In this document: piece by piece, positions 22,756 to 31,210 of the stretch
How the letters are laid out: every line of letters begins with the position of its first letter
Position numbering within the stretch: position 1 is the first letter of the stretch
Assembly (NCBI RefSeq): GCF_036375055.1
Contig: NZ_DASUSQ010000146.1
Coordinates: 31,732-95,731, forward strand
Origin: Umezawaea sp036375055
GTDB taxonomy: Bacteria > Actinomycetota > Actinomycetes > Mycobacteriales > Pseudonocardiaceae
DNA: 64,000 nucleotides
Direction: 5' to 3'
The notes under the pieces: model-generated
The model's database searches: none
Seen by the model: only the letters and a program-made list of their open reading frames with translations
Told to the model about the DNA's origin: nothing
Made by a program: the position numbers and the translations under genes

Positions 22756-24426
22756 TCACTTCGGGGTCAGGGGAAGGCGCAGCGCGCCGGGAGCGGTGCG
22801 CGGCACGACCGGGTGCCGGGGCGCGACCGGCGCGACCCGGACGTACGGCGAACCGGGTGCCGGACGCGGGTCGGGCTCGCCCAGGTTGGGCCACAGCGAC
22901 GCCGCGCGCTCGGCGAGCGCGGTGATCGTCAGCGACGGGTTCACGCCGGGGTTGGCGGGAATGGTCGACCCGTCGACCACGTGCAGGCCGTCGTACCCGT
23001 GCACCCGGTGGTAGGGGTCGACCACGCCGGTCGACGCGGTGGCGCCGATGACGCAGCCGCCGATGAAGTGGCCGGTCATCGGGATGTCGGCCAGGTCGGT
23101 CCACGCGCCGCCGGGCACGCCGTCGATCTTCGCCCCGACGCGGCGGGCCACGTCGTGCCCGGCCGGGATCCACGTCGGGATGGGGTCGCCCTCGCCGGGT
23201 GAGCTGGTCAGCCGCCTGCCGAACACCCCTCGGCGGGTGCGGGTGGTCAGCGAGTTGTCCAGGTCCTGCATCACCAGCAGCGCCACCGTCTGCTCGGACC
23301 AGCGCTTCGGCCCGAGGAGCCTGCGCAGGTCGTGCCGCCGCCGCAGGAGTTCCCGCGCGCCGAGCCGCCAGCGGGGCGTGCCGGGTTCGGCGTCCACGAG
23401 GACCGTCATCAGCAGGCCCATGAGGTTGCTGCCCCGCCCGTAGCGGACGGGTTCGACGTGGGTGTGCTCGTCCGGGTGCATCGAGGACGTGACCGCGACG
23501 CCGCGCGAGTAGTCGACGCCGTCGGTGCGGGCCCGCACGCCCAGCACGGCCTCGGAGTTGGTGCGCGCCAGCACGCCCAGCCGGGTCGACAGCCCCGGCA
23601 GGCTGCCCCGGTCGCGCAGGTCGTGCAGCAGCCGCTGCGTGCCGAGGGACGCCGCGGCGAACACCACCTGCCGCGCGGTGAACGCCTTCCGCCCGCCGGG
23701 CAGGACGCCGGTGGCGCGCGTGTCGACGCGGTAGCCGCCGCGGACCGGCCGGACGTCCACCACCGTCGTCAGCGGGTGGACGACCGCGCCCGCCCGTTCG
23801 GCGAGGTGCAGGTAGTTCTTCACCAGCGTGTTCTTCGCGCCGCGGCGGCAGCCGGTCATGCACTCGCCGCAGTGCGTGCAGCCGGTGCGCTCCGGTCCGA
23901 CACCGCCGAAGTACGGGTCGGGCACCCGCCTCCCCGGCTCACCGAGGAACACGCCCACGCGCGCCGGGTGGCTGCGGACGCCGAGGTCGTCGGCGACGGC
24001 GCGCAGCACGTCGTCGGCCGGGGTGGCGCGCGGGTACTCGGCGACGCCCAGCATCCGGCTCGCCTGGTCGTACCAGGGCGCGAGTTCGGCCCGCCAGTCG
24101 GTGATCCCGCTCCACCTCGGGTCGCGGTAGAAGGGCTCCGGCGGCTCGTAGAGGGTGTTGGCGTAGACCAGCGAACCGCCGCCGACCCCCGCTCCGCTGA
24201 GCACCAGCACGTCGCGCAGCAGGTCGATCCGCTGGATGCCGAGGCACCCGAGCCGGGGCGCGAACAGGTAGTCGCGCAGCCGCCACGAGCTGGTGGCGAA
24301 CTCGTCGTCGGCGAACCGCCGCCCGGCCTCCAGCACGCCGACCCGGTAGCCCTTCTCGGTCAGCCGCAACGCCGTGACGCTGCCGCCGAACCCGGAGCCG
24401 ATCACCAGCACGTCGTAGTCGCTCAT
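22756..24426 (-). CDS. GMC family oxidoreductase (cholesterol oxidase-like)
   Basis: A 556-residue FAD enzyme. The N-terminal dinucleotide fold VLVIGSGFGGSVTALRLTE is followed by GVGGGSLVYANTLYEPP (flavin region), a Cys motif CTHCGECMTGCRRGAKNT typical of the cholesterol-oxidase-like GMC branch, and a C-terminal block VVDGSTIPANPGVNPSLTITA. It oxidises an alcohol, possibly a sterol or other hydrophobic one. No signal peptide. Its ATG overlaps the monooxygenase stop by one base (TGATG), so the two are coupled. Confidence 0.85.
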   Translation of the reverse strand: MSDYDVLVIGSGFGGSVTALRLTEKGYRVGVLEAGRRFADDEFATSSWRLRDYLFAPRLGCLGIQRIDLLRDVLVLSGAGVGGGSLVYANTLYEPPEPFYRDPRWSGITDWRAELAPWYDQASRMLGVAEYPRATPADDVLRAVADDLGVRSHPARVGVFLGEPGRRVPDPYFGGVGPERTGCTHCGECMTGCRRGAKNTLVKNYLHLAERAGAVVHPLTTVVDVRPVRGGYRVDTRATGVLPGGRKAFTARQVVFAAASLGTQRLLHDLRDRGSLPGLSTRLGVLARTNSEAVLGVRARTDGVDYSRGVAVTSSMHPDEHTHVEPVRYGRGSNLMGLLMTVLVDAEPGTPRWRLGARELLRRRHDLRRLLGPKRWSEQTVALLVMQDLDNSLTTRTRRGVFGRRLTSSPGEGDPIPTWIPAGHDVARRVGAKIDGVPGGAWTDLADIPMTGHFIGGCVIGATASTGVVDPYHRVHGYDGLHVVDGSTIPANPGVNPSLTITALAERAASLWPNLGEPDPRPAPGSPYVRVAPVAPRHPVVPRTAPGALRLPLTPK

Positions 24427-25874
24427 CACGCGCCCCCGTGGTGGAAGTCCCGGTGGTCGACCCGCGAGGTGCGGCGGCGGTACTCCCACACCGAGCCGGG
24501 CCAGTTCGTGACGACGCGCCCGGTGGCGTCGCGGTACCAGTTCGCGCACCTCGTCCACACCGTGCGCGCCAGGCGGTCCTGCGTCTCGGCGTCGAACCGC
24601 TCCGCGACCTCCCGGCGCACCTCCACGGTGGGCACCGACGCCAGGTGCCGCACCGCCTGCCGGACGTACTCGCACTGCGACTCGATCATGTACACGATCG
24701 AGTTGCCGCCCAGGTTCGTGTTGGGCCCGTACAGGACGAAGAAGTTCGGGAAACCCGGCACGGTCATGCCCAGGTGGGCCCGTGCGCCGCCCGCCCACTC
24801 GTCGGCCAGCTCCCGGCCGCCGCGACCGCGGATCCGCATCGGGGCGAGGAAGTCGGTCGCCGCGAACCCCGTGCCGTACACGACCACGTCCACCTCGTGG
24901 TCGACGCCGTCGGCCGTGCGCACGCCGGTCGGGGTCAGCTCGGTGATCTTCTCGGTGACCAGGTCGACGTTGGGCTCGGCCAGCGCGGGGTACCAGTCGT
25001 TGGAGAACAGCAGCCGCTGGCAGCCGACCCGGTGGGCGGGCACGAGCCGCGCCCGCAGCACGGGGTCGGGCACCTGGCGGCGCAGGTGCAGCCGGGACAG
25101 GCCCGCGACCAGCACACCGAGCGGCTGGACCGAGGTGAGGGCCGCCGTGAGGAGTTCGCCGACGAGCCAGGTGCCCAGCCGTCCCGCGCGCTGGGCGGGC
25201 GGCGCGGTGCGGAACAGCCGGTGGTGCCACGGCCGGTACAGCCGGTCGGGTTTCGGCACGACGTGCGGCGCCGTCCGCTGGAACACCGTGAGCCTGCCCG
25301 CGAGGGGTTGCAGGCGCGGGACGAACTGGACGGCGCTGGCGCCGGTGCCGATGACCGCGATCCGCTTGCCCCGCAGGTCGTGCCGGTGCTCCCAGCGGGC
25401 GCTGTGGAACGCCGGGCCGCGGAACGAGGCCGCGCCGGGCAGGTCGGGGACGACCGGCCGGGAGAGCTGGCCCACGGCCGAGACCAGCACGTCGGCCTCC
25501 ACGACCTCGCCGCCCGCCAGCTCGACCCGCCACACCGTCGCGGCCTCGTCGAACACCGCGGCCACGACGTCGGCGCCGAACCGGATCCGGTCGAGCACCT
25601 CGGCCCCGACCCGCTTCAGGTAGGCGTGGATGTCGGGTCCCTCGGCGTACCGGCGCGGCCAGGCCGGGTTGGGGGCGAACGAGTAGGAGTACAGCGACGA
25701 CGGCACGTCGCAGGCCGCACCGGGGTAGGTGTTGTCCCGCCACACGCCGCCCAGGTCGTCGGCGCGTTCCAGCACGGTCACGTCCACGCCGTCGCGCCGC
25801 AGGGCCAGCGCCACGCCGATGCCGGAGAAGCCCGCTCCGATGACGACGACACGGGGACGTGACGAGTGGTTCAC
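24426..25874 (-). CDS. Flavin-containing / Baeyer-Villiger-type monooxygenase
   Basis: About 482 residues. First Rossmann motif VIGAGFSGIGVALALRRDG, then LGGVWRDNTYPGAACDVPS, the Baeyer-Villiger fingerprint FRGPAFHSARW (F-x-G-x3-H-x3-W), a second Rossmann motif VIGTGASAVQFVP, and YGTGFAATDF. It is most like MymA/EthA-group monooxygenases. GTG 25874 is chosen just before the Rossmann fold; GTG 25898 is an alternative. First gene of the operon with GMC and ADC-like genes, divergent from an AraC gene. Confidence 0.83.
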   Translation of the reverse strand: MNHSSRPRVVVIGAGFSGIGVALALRRDGVDVTVLERADDLGGVWRDNTYPGAACDVPSSLYSYSFAPNPAWPRRYAEGPDIHAYLKRVGAEVLDRIRFGADVVAAVFDEAATVWRVELAGGEVVEADVLVSAVGQLSRPVVPDLPGAASFRGPAFHSARWEHRHDLRGKRIAVIGTGASAVQFVPRLQPLAGRLTVFQRTAPHVVPKPDRLYRPWHHRLFRTAPPAQRAGRLGTWLVGELLTAALTSVQPLGVLVAGLSRLHLRRQVPDPVLRARLVPAHRVGCQRLLFSNDWYPALAEPNVDLVTEKITELTPTGVRTADGVDHEVDVVVYGTGFAATDFLAPMRIRGRGGRELADEWAGGARAHLGMTVPGFPNFFVLYGPNTNLGGNSIVYMIESQCEYVRQAVRHLASVPTVEVRREVAERFDAETQDRLARTVWTRCANWYRDATGRVVTNWPGSVWEYRRRTSRVDHRDFHHGGA

Positions 25875-25936
25875 CCGATCGACGCTAGGGAGCTCCACCC
25901 GGCCGGCTCAAGACAGGAGCGGACGCGGAATCGACA

Positions 25937-26965
25937 ATGGCGGCCATGACGTCTCTCGCGGAACCGGTGATCGGGCACTGGGACTTCCGGCGCAGCGTGG
26001 CCGGTGTGGCCCTCGTGGTGCGGTTCGGCGCGGAGCACGGCATCGACGCGGGCACGCTGCTCGCGGACAGCGGCATCTCCCCCGCCGACCTCACCGACCC
26101 GGTCGGGGAGGTCGCCGCGGCGCAGGAGCTGCGGGTGGTCCGCACGCTGGCCGAGCTGATGCCGGACGCGGGCCCCGCGCTCGGCGGCCGGTACCACGTG
26201 ACGACGTTCGGCATCCTGGGCTACGCGTTCATCAGCAGCCCGACGGTGCTGGACGCGGTGAACGTGGCGCTGCGCTACCTGGACCTGAGCTTCACGTTCA
26301 GCATCCCGCGCGCGTCGCTGGTCGACGGCCGGGTGCGGATCGAGCTGGACGACTCGGCCCTGCCCGCGCCCGTGGCCCGGTTCCTGGTGGAACGCGACCT
26401 CGCGGCCATCCACACGGTCATCGGCGAGCTGCTGCCCGGCGGCGTGCCGCTGCTGGCCGTCGACTTCCGCTTCCCCGAGCCGTCCGACGTGACGGGGCAC
26501 GAGCGCGTGTTCGGTCTGCTGCCCCGGTTCGGGCGGCGCGCGACGGTGGCGAGCTTCGACTCGGCGTTCCTGCACCGGCCGCTGCCGCAGGCCGACCCGC
26601 ACACCGTGGCGGCGTGCGAGGCGCAGTGCCGCGAGCTGGTGGCCCGCCGCCGGGCGCGGGTCGGGATCGCCCACGAGGTGCGCGAGCTGCTCAGCCGCCC
26701 CGGCTCGATCGCGGTCGGGATGGACCACGTTGCCCGCGAGCTGACGATCAGCACGCGGACGCTGCGGCGCAGGCTCGCGGAGTCCGGCACCAGCTACCAG
26801 GAGCTGCTGGACGAGGTGCGCGAGGTGCTGGCGCAGGAGCTGCTGGCCACGCTGGCCGTCGAGGACGTGGCGCTGCGCCTGGGCTACGCGGAGGCGTCGA
26901 GCTTCATCCACGCGTTCAAGCGGTGGAAGGGGGTCACGCCCGCCGCGTACGCGCGACGGGCGTGA
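25937..26965 (+). CDS. AraC family transcriptional regulator (VirS/OruR-like)
   Basis: A 342-residue regulator with an arabinose-binding-type N-terminal domain (about 20-200, with GRYHVTTFGILGYAFISSPT) and a C-terminal AraC HTH (about 235-342; VARELTISTRTLRRRLAESG and VALRLGYAEASSFIHAFKRWKG). This architecture is that of mycobacterial VirS, which activates the divergent mymA monooxygenase operon. Here too the divergent gene is a MymA-like monooxygenase. ATG 25946 is an alternative start. Confidence 0.85.
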   Translation: MAAMTSLAEPVIGHWDFRRSVAGVALVVRFGAEHGIDAGTLLADSGISPADLTDPVGEVAAAQELRVVRTLAELMPDAGPALGGRYHVTTFGILGYAFISSPTVLDAVNVALRYLDLSFTFSIPRASLVDGRVRIELDDSALPAPVARFLVERDLAAIHTVIGELLPGGVPLLAVDFRFPEPSDVTGHERVFGLLPRFGRRATVASFDSAFLHRPLPQADPHTVAACEAQCRELVARRRARVGIAHEVRELLSRPGSIAVGMDHVARELTISTRTLRRRLAESGTSYQELLDEVREVLAQELLATLAVEDVALRLGYAEASSFIHAFKRWKGVTPAAYARRA

Positions 26966-26994
26966 CGACCGAACACCGCGTTCTCCTGGCAGGG

Positions 26995-27034
26995 CGGAGG
27001 TCTCGGTCCGGGCTCCACAGTGGAGCCACCTCCG
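26995..27034. terminator. Compound hairpin between AraC and MarR genes
   Basis: Outer arms CGGAGGT (26995-27001) and ACCTCCG (27028-27034) enclose a tight inner dyad GGCTCCAC-A-GTGGAGCC (27011-27027). It lies between two convergent genes, so a shared terminator is the simplest reading. The inner palindrome could instead bind a protein. Confidence 0.5.
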
Positions 27035-27121
27035 GGCTGGGCAGGAGCACGGACACCGCACAGGACGCCGGCGGCCGGAGAACGGACCATCGCGGCCGCG
27101 GAAACCTCCGCACGGCAACGA

Positions 27122-27589
27122 TCACCCGGCGGAACCGCTCTTGTCGGTCACGACGGCGATGAGCGCGATCAACTGCTCGCGGAAGCGGTCGTAGTCGTCG
27201 ACGGCGCCGAGCAGCACCTCGGACTCGCGCTCCTCGCGCCGGGCGGCCTTGAGCACCCTGCGCCCGGCGGGGGTGATCGCGACGAGGGTGCGCCTGCGGT
27301 CGCGCTCGTCGGAGTAGCGCCGGATGAACCCCGAGCGCTCCAGGCGTTCGGTGGTGCGGCTCATGGTCTGGTCGGTCACCCGGCACAGCACGGCCAACTC
27401 GCGCTGCGCCAGCGGCGCCTCCACCACGTGGTGCAGGATGATCATGCCCGCGTGGGTCAGGTCGAGGCCCGCGAGCACGGTGTCGAACCGGCCCTCCAGC
27501 ATCCGCGCGGCGACCGACAGCAGCCGCCCCGTCGGCCAGGAGTGCACGTCGGAGCGCATGTCGCGCACCTGCTCGTCCGGCTCGGCCAT
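27122..27589 (-). CDS. MarR family transcriptional regulator
   Basis: A 155-residue winged-helix regulator: LAGLDLTHAGMIILHHVVEAPLAQRELAVL then TDQTMSRTTERLERSGFIRRYSDERDRRRTLVAIT, the recognition helix and wing of MarR proteins. It lies 34 bases after iorB in the same direction, so it is probably the last gene of the iorA-iorB-marR unit and may repress that operon and the divergent membrane-protein gene through the tandem operators at 30190-30232. Confidence 0.85.
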   Translation of the reverse strand: MAEPDEQVRDMRSDVHSWPTGRLLSVAARMLEGRFDTVLAGLDLTHAGMIILHHVVEAPLAQRELAVLCRVTDQTMSRTTERLERSGFIRRYSDERDRRRTLVAITPAGRRVLKAARREERESEVLLGAVDDYDRFREQLIALIAVVTDKSGSAG

Positions 27590-27623
27590 CGGGTCATCTT
27601 CGCAGACGAGCCGGACGAGGCCG

Positions 27624-29648
27624 TCAGCCGACGTCGGTGTTCACCGGCATCCCGGTCACCGGCCGCCCGGTGGCGACGGCGACGGCGCTCGCGATGGCCG
27701 CGGCGGCGGGCGGGTAGGCCAGCTCCCCCAGCCCGCCGATCGGCGCGTCGGACGGCACCAGCACCACGTCGACCTCCGGTGCCCGGTCGATCCTGGCCCA
27801 CGCGTAGTCCCGGAAGGACGATTGGACGACCCGCCCCTCCCGCACGGTGATCCGCGCGCCGAGCACGGTCGACACGGCGTCCACCACGCAGCCCTCGACC
27901 TGCGCCCGCACACCCGACGGGTGCAGCGCCGCGCCGACGTCGACCGCGGCCGTCACCCGGCGGACGCGCGGCACGCCGTCCTCCAGCTCCACGACCGCGA
28001 CCACCGCGATGGCCGACCCGTAGTCCAGGTGGCACGCGACCCCTCGGGCCCGGTGCCGCGACGCGCTCCAGCGGGCGCGGTTCGCCGCGACGTCCAGCAC
28101 CCGGCGCAGCCGCGAGTCGGCGGGCAGCAGGCGCCTGCGCAGCGCGACCTGGTCCCAGCCGCCGCGGTCGCCGATCGCGCTGAGGAAGCACTCCTCGGCG
28201 TAGCCGAACTGGCCCGCGTAGACCGCCCGCCAGAACGCCGTGCGCAGCGGGGCGGGGGTGAGTCCCACGACGACCGCGCCCGGCACGGTGTACGGGAAGT
28301 GGTCGCCGCTGCCCTTGACCACGGCGGGGTTGGCGAACGGCGGCGAGGTCGTCAGCGGCCACGTCGACACGGCGTGCGACCGCCACGTCGGCAGCCCCTC
28401 GGCGTCGACCACCGCGCTCAGCCGGTGCACGGACATCGGCCGGTAGGAGTCGTGCCGGGTGTCGTCGTCGCGGGTCCACAGCACCTTGACCGGCTTGCCG
28501 ACGGCCCGCGAGCAGGCGACGGCCTCCAGGACGAAGTCCGACTCGACCCGCCTGCCGAACGCGCCGCCCGCGAGCGTCGGCTCCACCCGCACGAGCGCCG
28601 GGTCGAGGCCCAGGGTCTGCGCCAGCCTGGTCCGCAGCCCGCCGGGGTCCTGCGTGGGCACCCACAGCGACACGCCGTCCGCGCGCACGTCGGCGGTGGC
28701 GTTCATGGGTTCCATCGGCGCGTGGGCCAGCAGCGGCAGCCGGTACTCGGCTCGCAGCGCCACCGGTCCCGGCGCGGGTTCGGTCGCGGGCAGCGCGCCC
28801 GCCAGGTCCTCCAGCCACTCCCGGCTGTCGGCGGTCGGCGTGCCGCCGGTCCACGTGACGGCCAGCGCCTCCCGTCCGCGCAGCGCGGCGGGCGCCGATC
28901 CGGCGACGACCGCGATCCCGCCGTCGACCCGGACCACGTCGACCACCCCGGCCACCGCGCGGGCCGCCGCGTCGTCGACCACGTCGGGCACCGCGCCGAT
29001 CCACGGCGGGCGCGCCACCACGGCGGTCAGCAGGCCGGGCCGGACGACGTCGATGCCGTACCGGGCCTTGCCGGTGACGATGTCGTGGGCGTCGATCCGC
29101 CCGGCTCCCCGGCCGAGCACCTTCCACTCCCGCCGCGGCACGAGGGTCACCGGCACGGTCGCCGGGTCGAGCGCCGCGGCGTCGGCCACCAGCGCCGCGT
29201 ACGGCAGCCTCCGGCGCCGCGGGTGCTCGACGAACCCGTCGCGCGCCCGGCAGCTCTCGACCGGCACGCCCCACCTGGCCGCGGCGGCGGCCACGAGCAG
29301 GCACCGCGCGGTCGCCGCGGCCCGGCGCAGCGGCTCGGTCATCAGCCGCAGCGAGGAGGAGTTCGCCACGACCTGGGACCCGTAGCGGGCCGTGTCGCCG
29401 AGCGCCTGCTCGACGTGCACGGCGTCCAGGTCGACGGCCAGTTCCTCGGCCACCAGCATCGCGACGACGGTCCGCACGCCCTGGCCGGTGTCCGGGCGCG
29501 GTGCGGTGGCGGTGATCCGCCCGTCCGCGTCCAGCCGCACGAAGACGGTGGGGACCAGGCCCGCGGCGTCGGCGAGCGCGGGCACCGGCAGCGCCACGAC
29601 CAGCGCGCCGAGCCCGGCGGCGGTGAGGAAGGAGCGTCGGTCGAGCAT
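27624..29648 (-). CDS. Isoquinoline 1-oxidoreductase beta subunit-like molybdoenzyme (IorB)
   Basis: A 674-residue molybdopterin-binding subunit. The N-terminus MLDRRSFLTAAGLGALVVAL has a Tat-type twin-arginine motif and a hydrophobic run ending ALADA. The Mo-binding region carries ALGDTARYGSQV, GGAFGRRVESDFV and GGLGELAYPPAAAAIA (catalytic Glu). It is about 50-80 residues shorter than many IorB proteins. Together with the 2Fe-2S subunit upstream it would oxidise an N-heterocycle or aldehyde. The Tat signal suggests export or membrane location. Start overlaps the iorA stop (TGATG). Confidence 0.85.
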   Translation of the reverse strand: MLDRRSFLTAAGLGALVVALPVPALADAAGLVPTVFVRLDADGRITATAPRPDTGQGVRTVVAMLVAEELAVDLDAVHVEQALGDTARYGSQVVANSSSLRLMTEPLRRAAATARCLLVAAAAARWGVPVESCRARDGFVEHPRRRRLPYAALVADAAALDPATVPVTLVPRREWKVLGRGAGRIDAHDIVTGKARYGIDVVRPGLLTAVVARPPWIGAVPDVVDDAAARAVAGVVDVVRVDGGIAVVAGSAPAALRGREALAVTWTGGTPTADSREWLEDLAGALPATEPAPGPVALRAEYRLPLLAHAPMEPMNATADVRADGVSLWVPTQDPGGLRTRLAQTLGLDPALVRVEPTLAGGAFGRRVESDFVLEAVACSRAVGKPVKVLWTRDDDTRHDSYRPMSVHRLSAVVDAEGLPTWRSHAVSTWPLTTSPPFANPAVVKGSGDHFPYTVPGAVVVGLTPAPLRTAFWRAVYAGQFGYAEECFLSAIGDRGGWDQVALRRRLLPADSRLRRVLDVAANRARWSASRHRARGVACHLDYGSAIAVVAVVELEDGVPRVRRVTAAVDVGAALHPSGVRAQVEGCVVDAVSTVLGARITVREGRVVQSSFRDYAWARIDRAPEVDVVLVPSDAPIGGLGELAYPPAAAAIASAVAVATGRPVTGMPVNTDVG

Positions 29649-30118
29649 CAGCGTCCACCCCTCGCGAGCTGGGCCGCGCGCTTCACGGCGACGCGGATGC
29701 GGGCGTAGGTCCCGCACCGGCACACGTTGTCCCGCAGCGCCTCGTCGATGTCCGCGTCGCTCGGGTCGGGGTGCTCGGCCAGCAGCGCGACCGTCGTCAT
29801 GATCTGGCCGGGCTGGCAGTAGCCGCACTGGGCCACGTCCTGCTCCACCCAGGCCCGCTGGACGGGGTGGTCGCCCCGGCGTGACAGGCCCTCGATGGTC
29901 GTGATGTCCCCGCCCGCGGCGTCCGCGACGCTCGTCGTGCACGGCCGGAACGCCGATCCGTCCACAATGGACGTGCACGCCCCGCAGGCGCCGACCCCGC
30001 ACCCGTACTTCGGACCGGTCAGCCCCAGGTCCTCGCGCAGCGCCCACAGCAGCGGGGTGTCGTCGGGCAGATCGACCTCGTGCCAGGAACCGTTGACCCG
30101 CAACCGGTGTGTACCCAC
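29648..30118 (-). CDS. (2Fe-2S)-binding protein, IorA-like
   Basis: A 156-residue small subunit with plant-type cluster YGCGVGACGACTSIVDG (C-x4-C-x2-C) and downstream C, then CGYCQPGQIM and NVCRCGTYARI of the second [2Fe-2S] domain. GTG 30118 follows GGGAG. No FAD subunit is present, as expected for the Ior type, where electrons leave through a cytochrome or quinone. It is divergent from a membrane-protein gene with operator repeats between. Confidence 0.88.
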   Translation of the reverse strand: MGTHRLRVNGSWHEVDLPDDTPLLWALREDLGLTGPKYGCGVGACGACTSIVDGSAFRPCTTSVADAAGGDITTIEGLSRRGDHPVQRAWVEQDVAQCGYCQPGQIMTTVALLAEHPDPSDADIDEALRDNVCRCGTYARIRVAVKRAAQLARGGR

Positions 30119-30187
30119 CGCGTGCTCCCGTTCGTCGTCGGACGTGCCACCTGTGGTGGTGCCCCAGCACGCTCCCACAGGAAGGGT

Positions 30188-30232
30188 TTGTTCAGCAAGC
30201 TGAACATCTGCATAATGCTCAGCGTGCTGAAC
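30188..30232 (+). promoter_or_regulatory. Promoter with two tandem 16-bp operators
   Basis: A -35-like TTGTTC (30188-30193), 17-base spacer and -10-like CATAAT (30211-30216) precede the ATG at 30236. Two near-identical dyads overlap it: GTTCAGC-AA-GCTGAAC (30190-30205) and GCTCAGC-GT-GCTGAAC (30217-30232), centres 27 bases apart. A dimeric repressor binding both would block the promoter. The MarR protein at 27122 is the nearest candidate. Confidence 0.7.
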
Positions 30233-30235
30233 GAT

Positions 30236-31210
30236 ATGCGTCTCGACTCGAACCGCGCGCTGCTGTGGGGCGTGCTCGCCAGCGCCGTGCTGACGGGACT
30301 GGTCTGGTTGGCGGGCACCCGCCTGGGTGGCGTCGTCCTGCTACCGGACCAGGGCGCGTCCTGGTACTACTGGAAGCTGCCCGAGCCGACCGCGTGGACG
30401 CGCGCGTCCGCCTGGGTGGGCTACGCGGCGCACCAGCTCGCGGCGTGGGGCCTGATCCACCACGCGCAGACCAGGGTCAAGCGCCACACCCGCGGCCTGC
30501 ACCCGGTGAACGTGGTCGCGCTCGCGGTGAACTTCGGCTTCGTCCTGCTGCACGCCGTGCAGACGCAGGTCTTCTACGACGGCACCGCGCAGGACGTGTC
30601 GATCTTCAGCTCGCAGGGCTCGGTGGTGCTGCTGCTGGTCGTCGTGCTGCTGATGGAGAGCCGCAGGCGGGGCCTCTTCGCCGGCCACGGCCGCCCGTTC
30701 CCCGCCGACGTCGTCGGGTTCACCCGCAAGTACCACGGCTACCTGTTCAGCTGGGCCGCGATCTACACGTTCTGGTACCACCCGATGGAGAACACGAGCG
30801 GCCACCTCATCGGCTTCTTCTACATGTTCCTCCTGCTCCTCCAGGGCAGCCTCTTCCTCACCCGCGCTCACACCAACCGCTGGTGGACCCTCACCCTGGA
30901 GCTGATGGTGGCCGTGCACGGCACGCTGGTGGCGGTGATGAACTCCGGCCCGGACGGCATCTGGCCGATGTTCCTGTTCGGCTTCCTGGGCGTGTTCGTG
31001 CTGACCCAGCTGCACGGGGTCGGCCTGTCCACGACCGCGCGCTGGTACGTGGCGGCGGTGTTCGCCGTCGGGGTCGTGGCGGTGTACTCGTGGCGCGGCT
31101 TCGACCGGATCGACGAGATCGTCCGCATCCCCGCCATCGAGTACCTGGTGACCGCCGTGGTGGCGCTGCTGGTCTGGGTCGGCATCCGCCTGGCCGCCGC
31201 GCTCCGGTGA
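30236..31210 (+). CDS. Polytopic membrane protein of unknown function
   Basis: A 324-residue protein with about eight hydrophobic helices (for example ALLWGVLASAVLTGLVWLAG, VVLLLVVVLLME, MFLLLLQGSLFL, YLVTAVVALLVWVGIRLA). Conserved-looking histidines lie in loops (YAAHQLAAWGLIHHAQ, RKYHGYLFSW, FWYHPMENTSGH), which could bind haem or metal. I do not recognise a family. ATG 30215 is an alternative but lies in the -10 region. It overlaps the next gene by GTGA and sits beside the iorAB genes, so a role in electron transfer is possible. Confidence 0.65.
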   Translation: MRLDSNRALLWGVLASAVLTGLVWLAGTRLGGVVLLPDQGASWYYWKLPEPTAWTRASAWVGYAAHQLAAWGLIHHAQTRVKRHTRGLHPVNVVALAVNFGFVLLHAVQTQVFYDGTAQDVSIFSSQGSVVLLLVVVLLMESRRRGLFAGHGRPFPADVVGFTRKYHGYLFSWAAIYTFWYHPMENTSGHLIGFFYMFLLLLQGSLFLTRAHTNRWWTLTLELMVAVHGTLVAVMNSGPDGIWPMFLFGFLGVFVLTQLHGVGLSTTARWYVAAVFAVGVVAVYSWRGFDRIDEIVRIPAIEYLVTAVVALLVWVGIRLAAALR

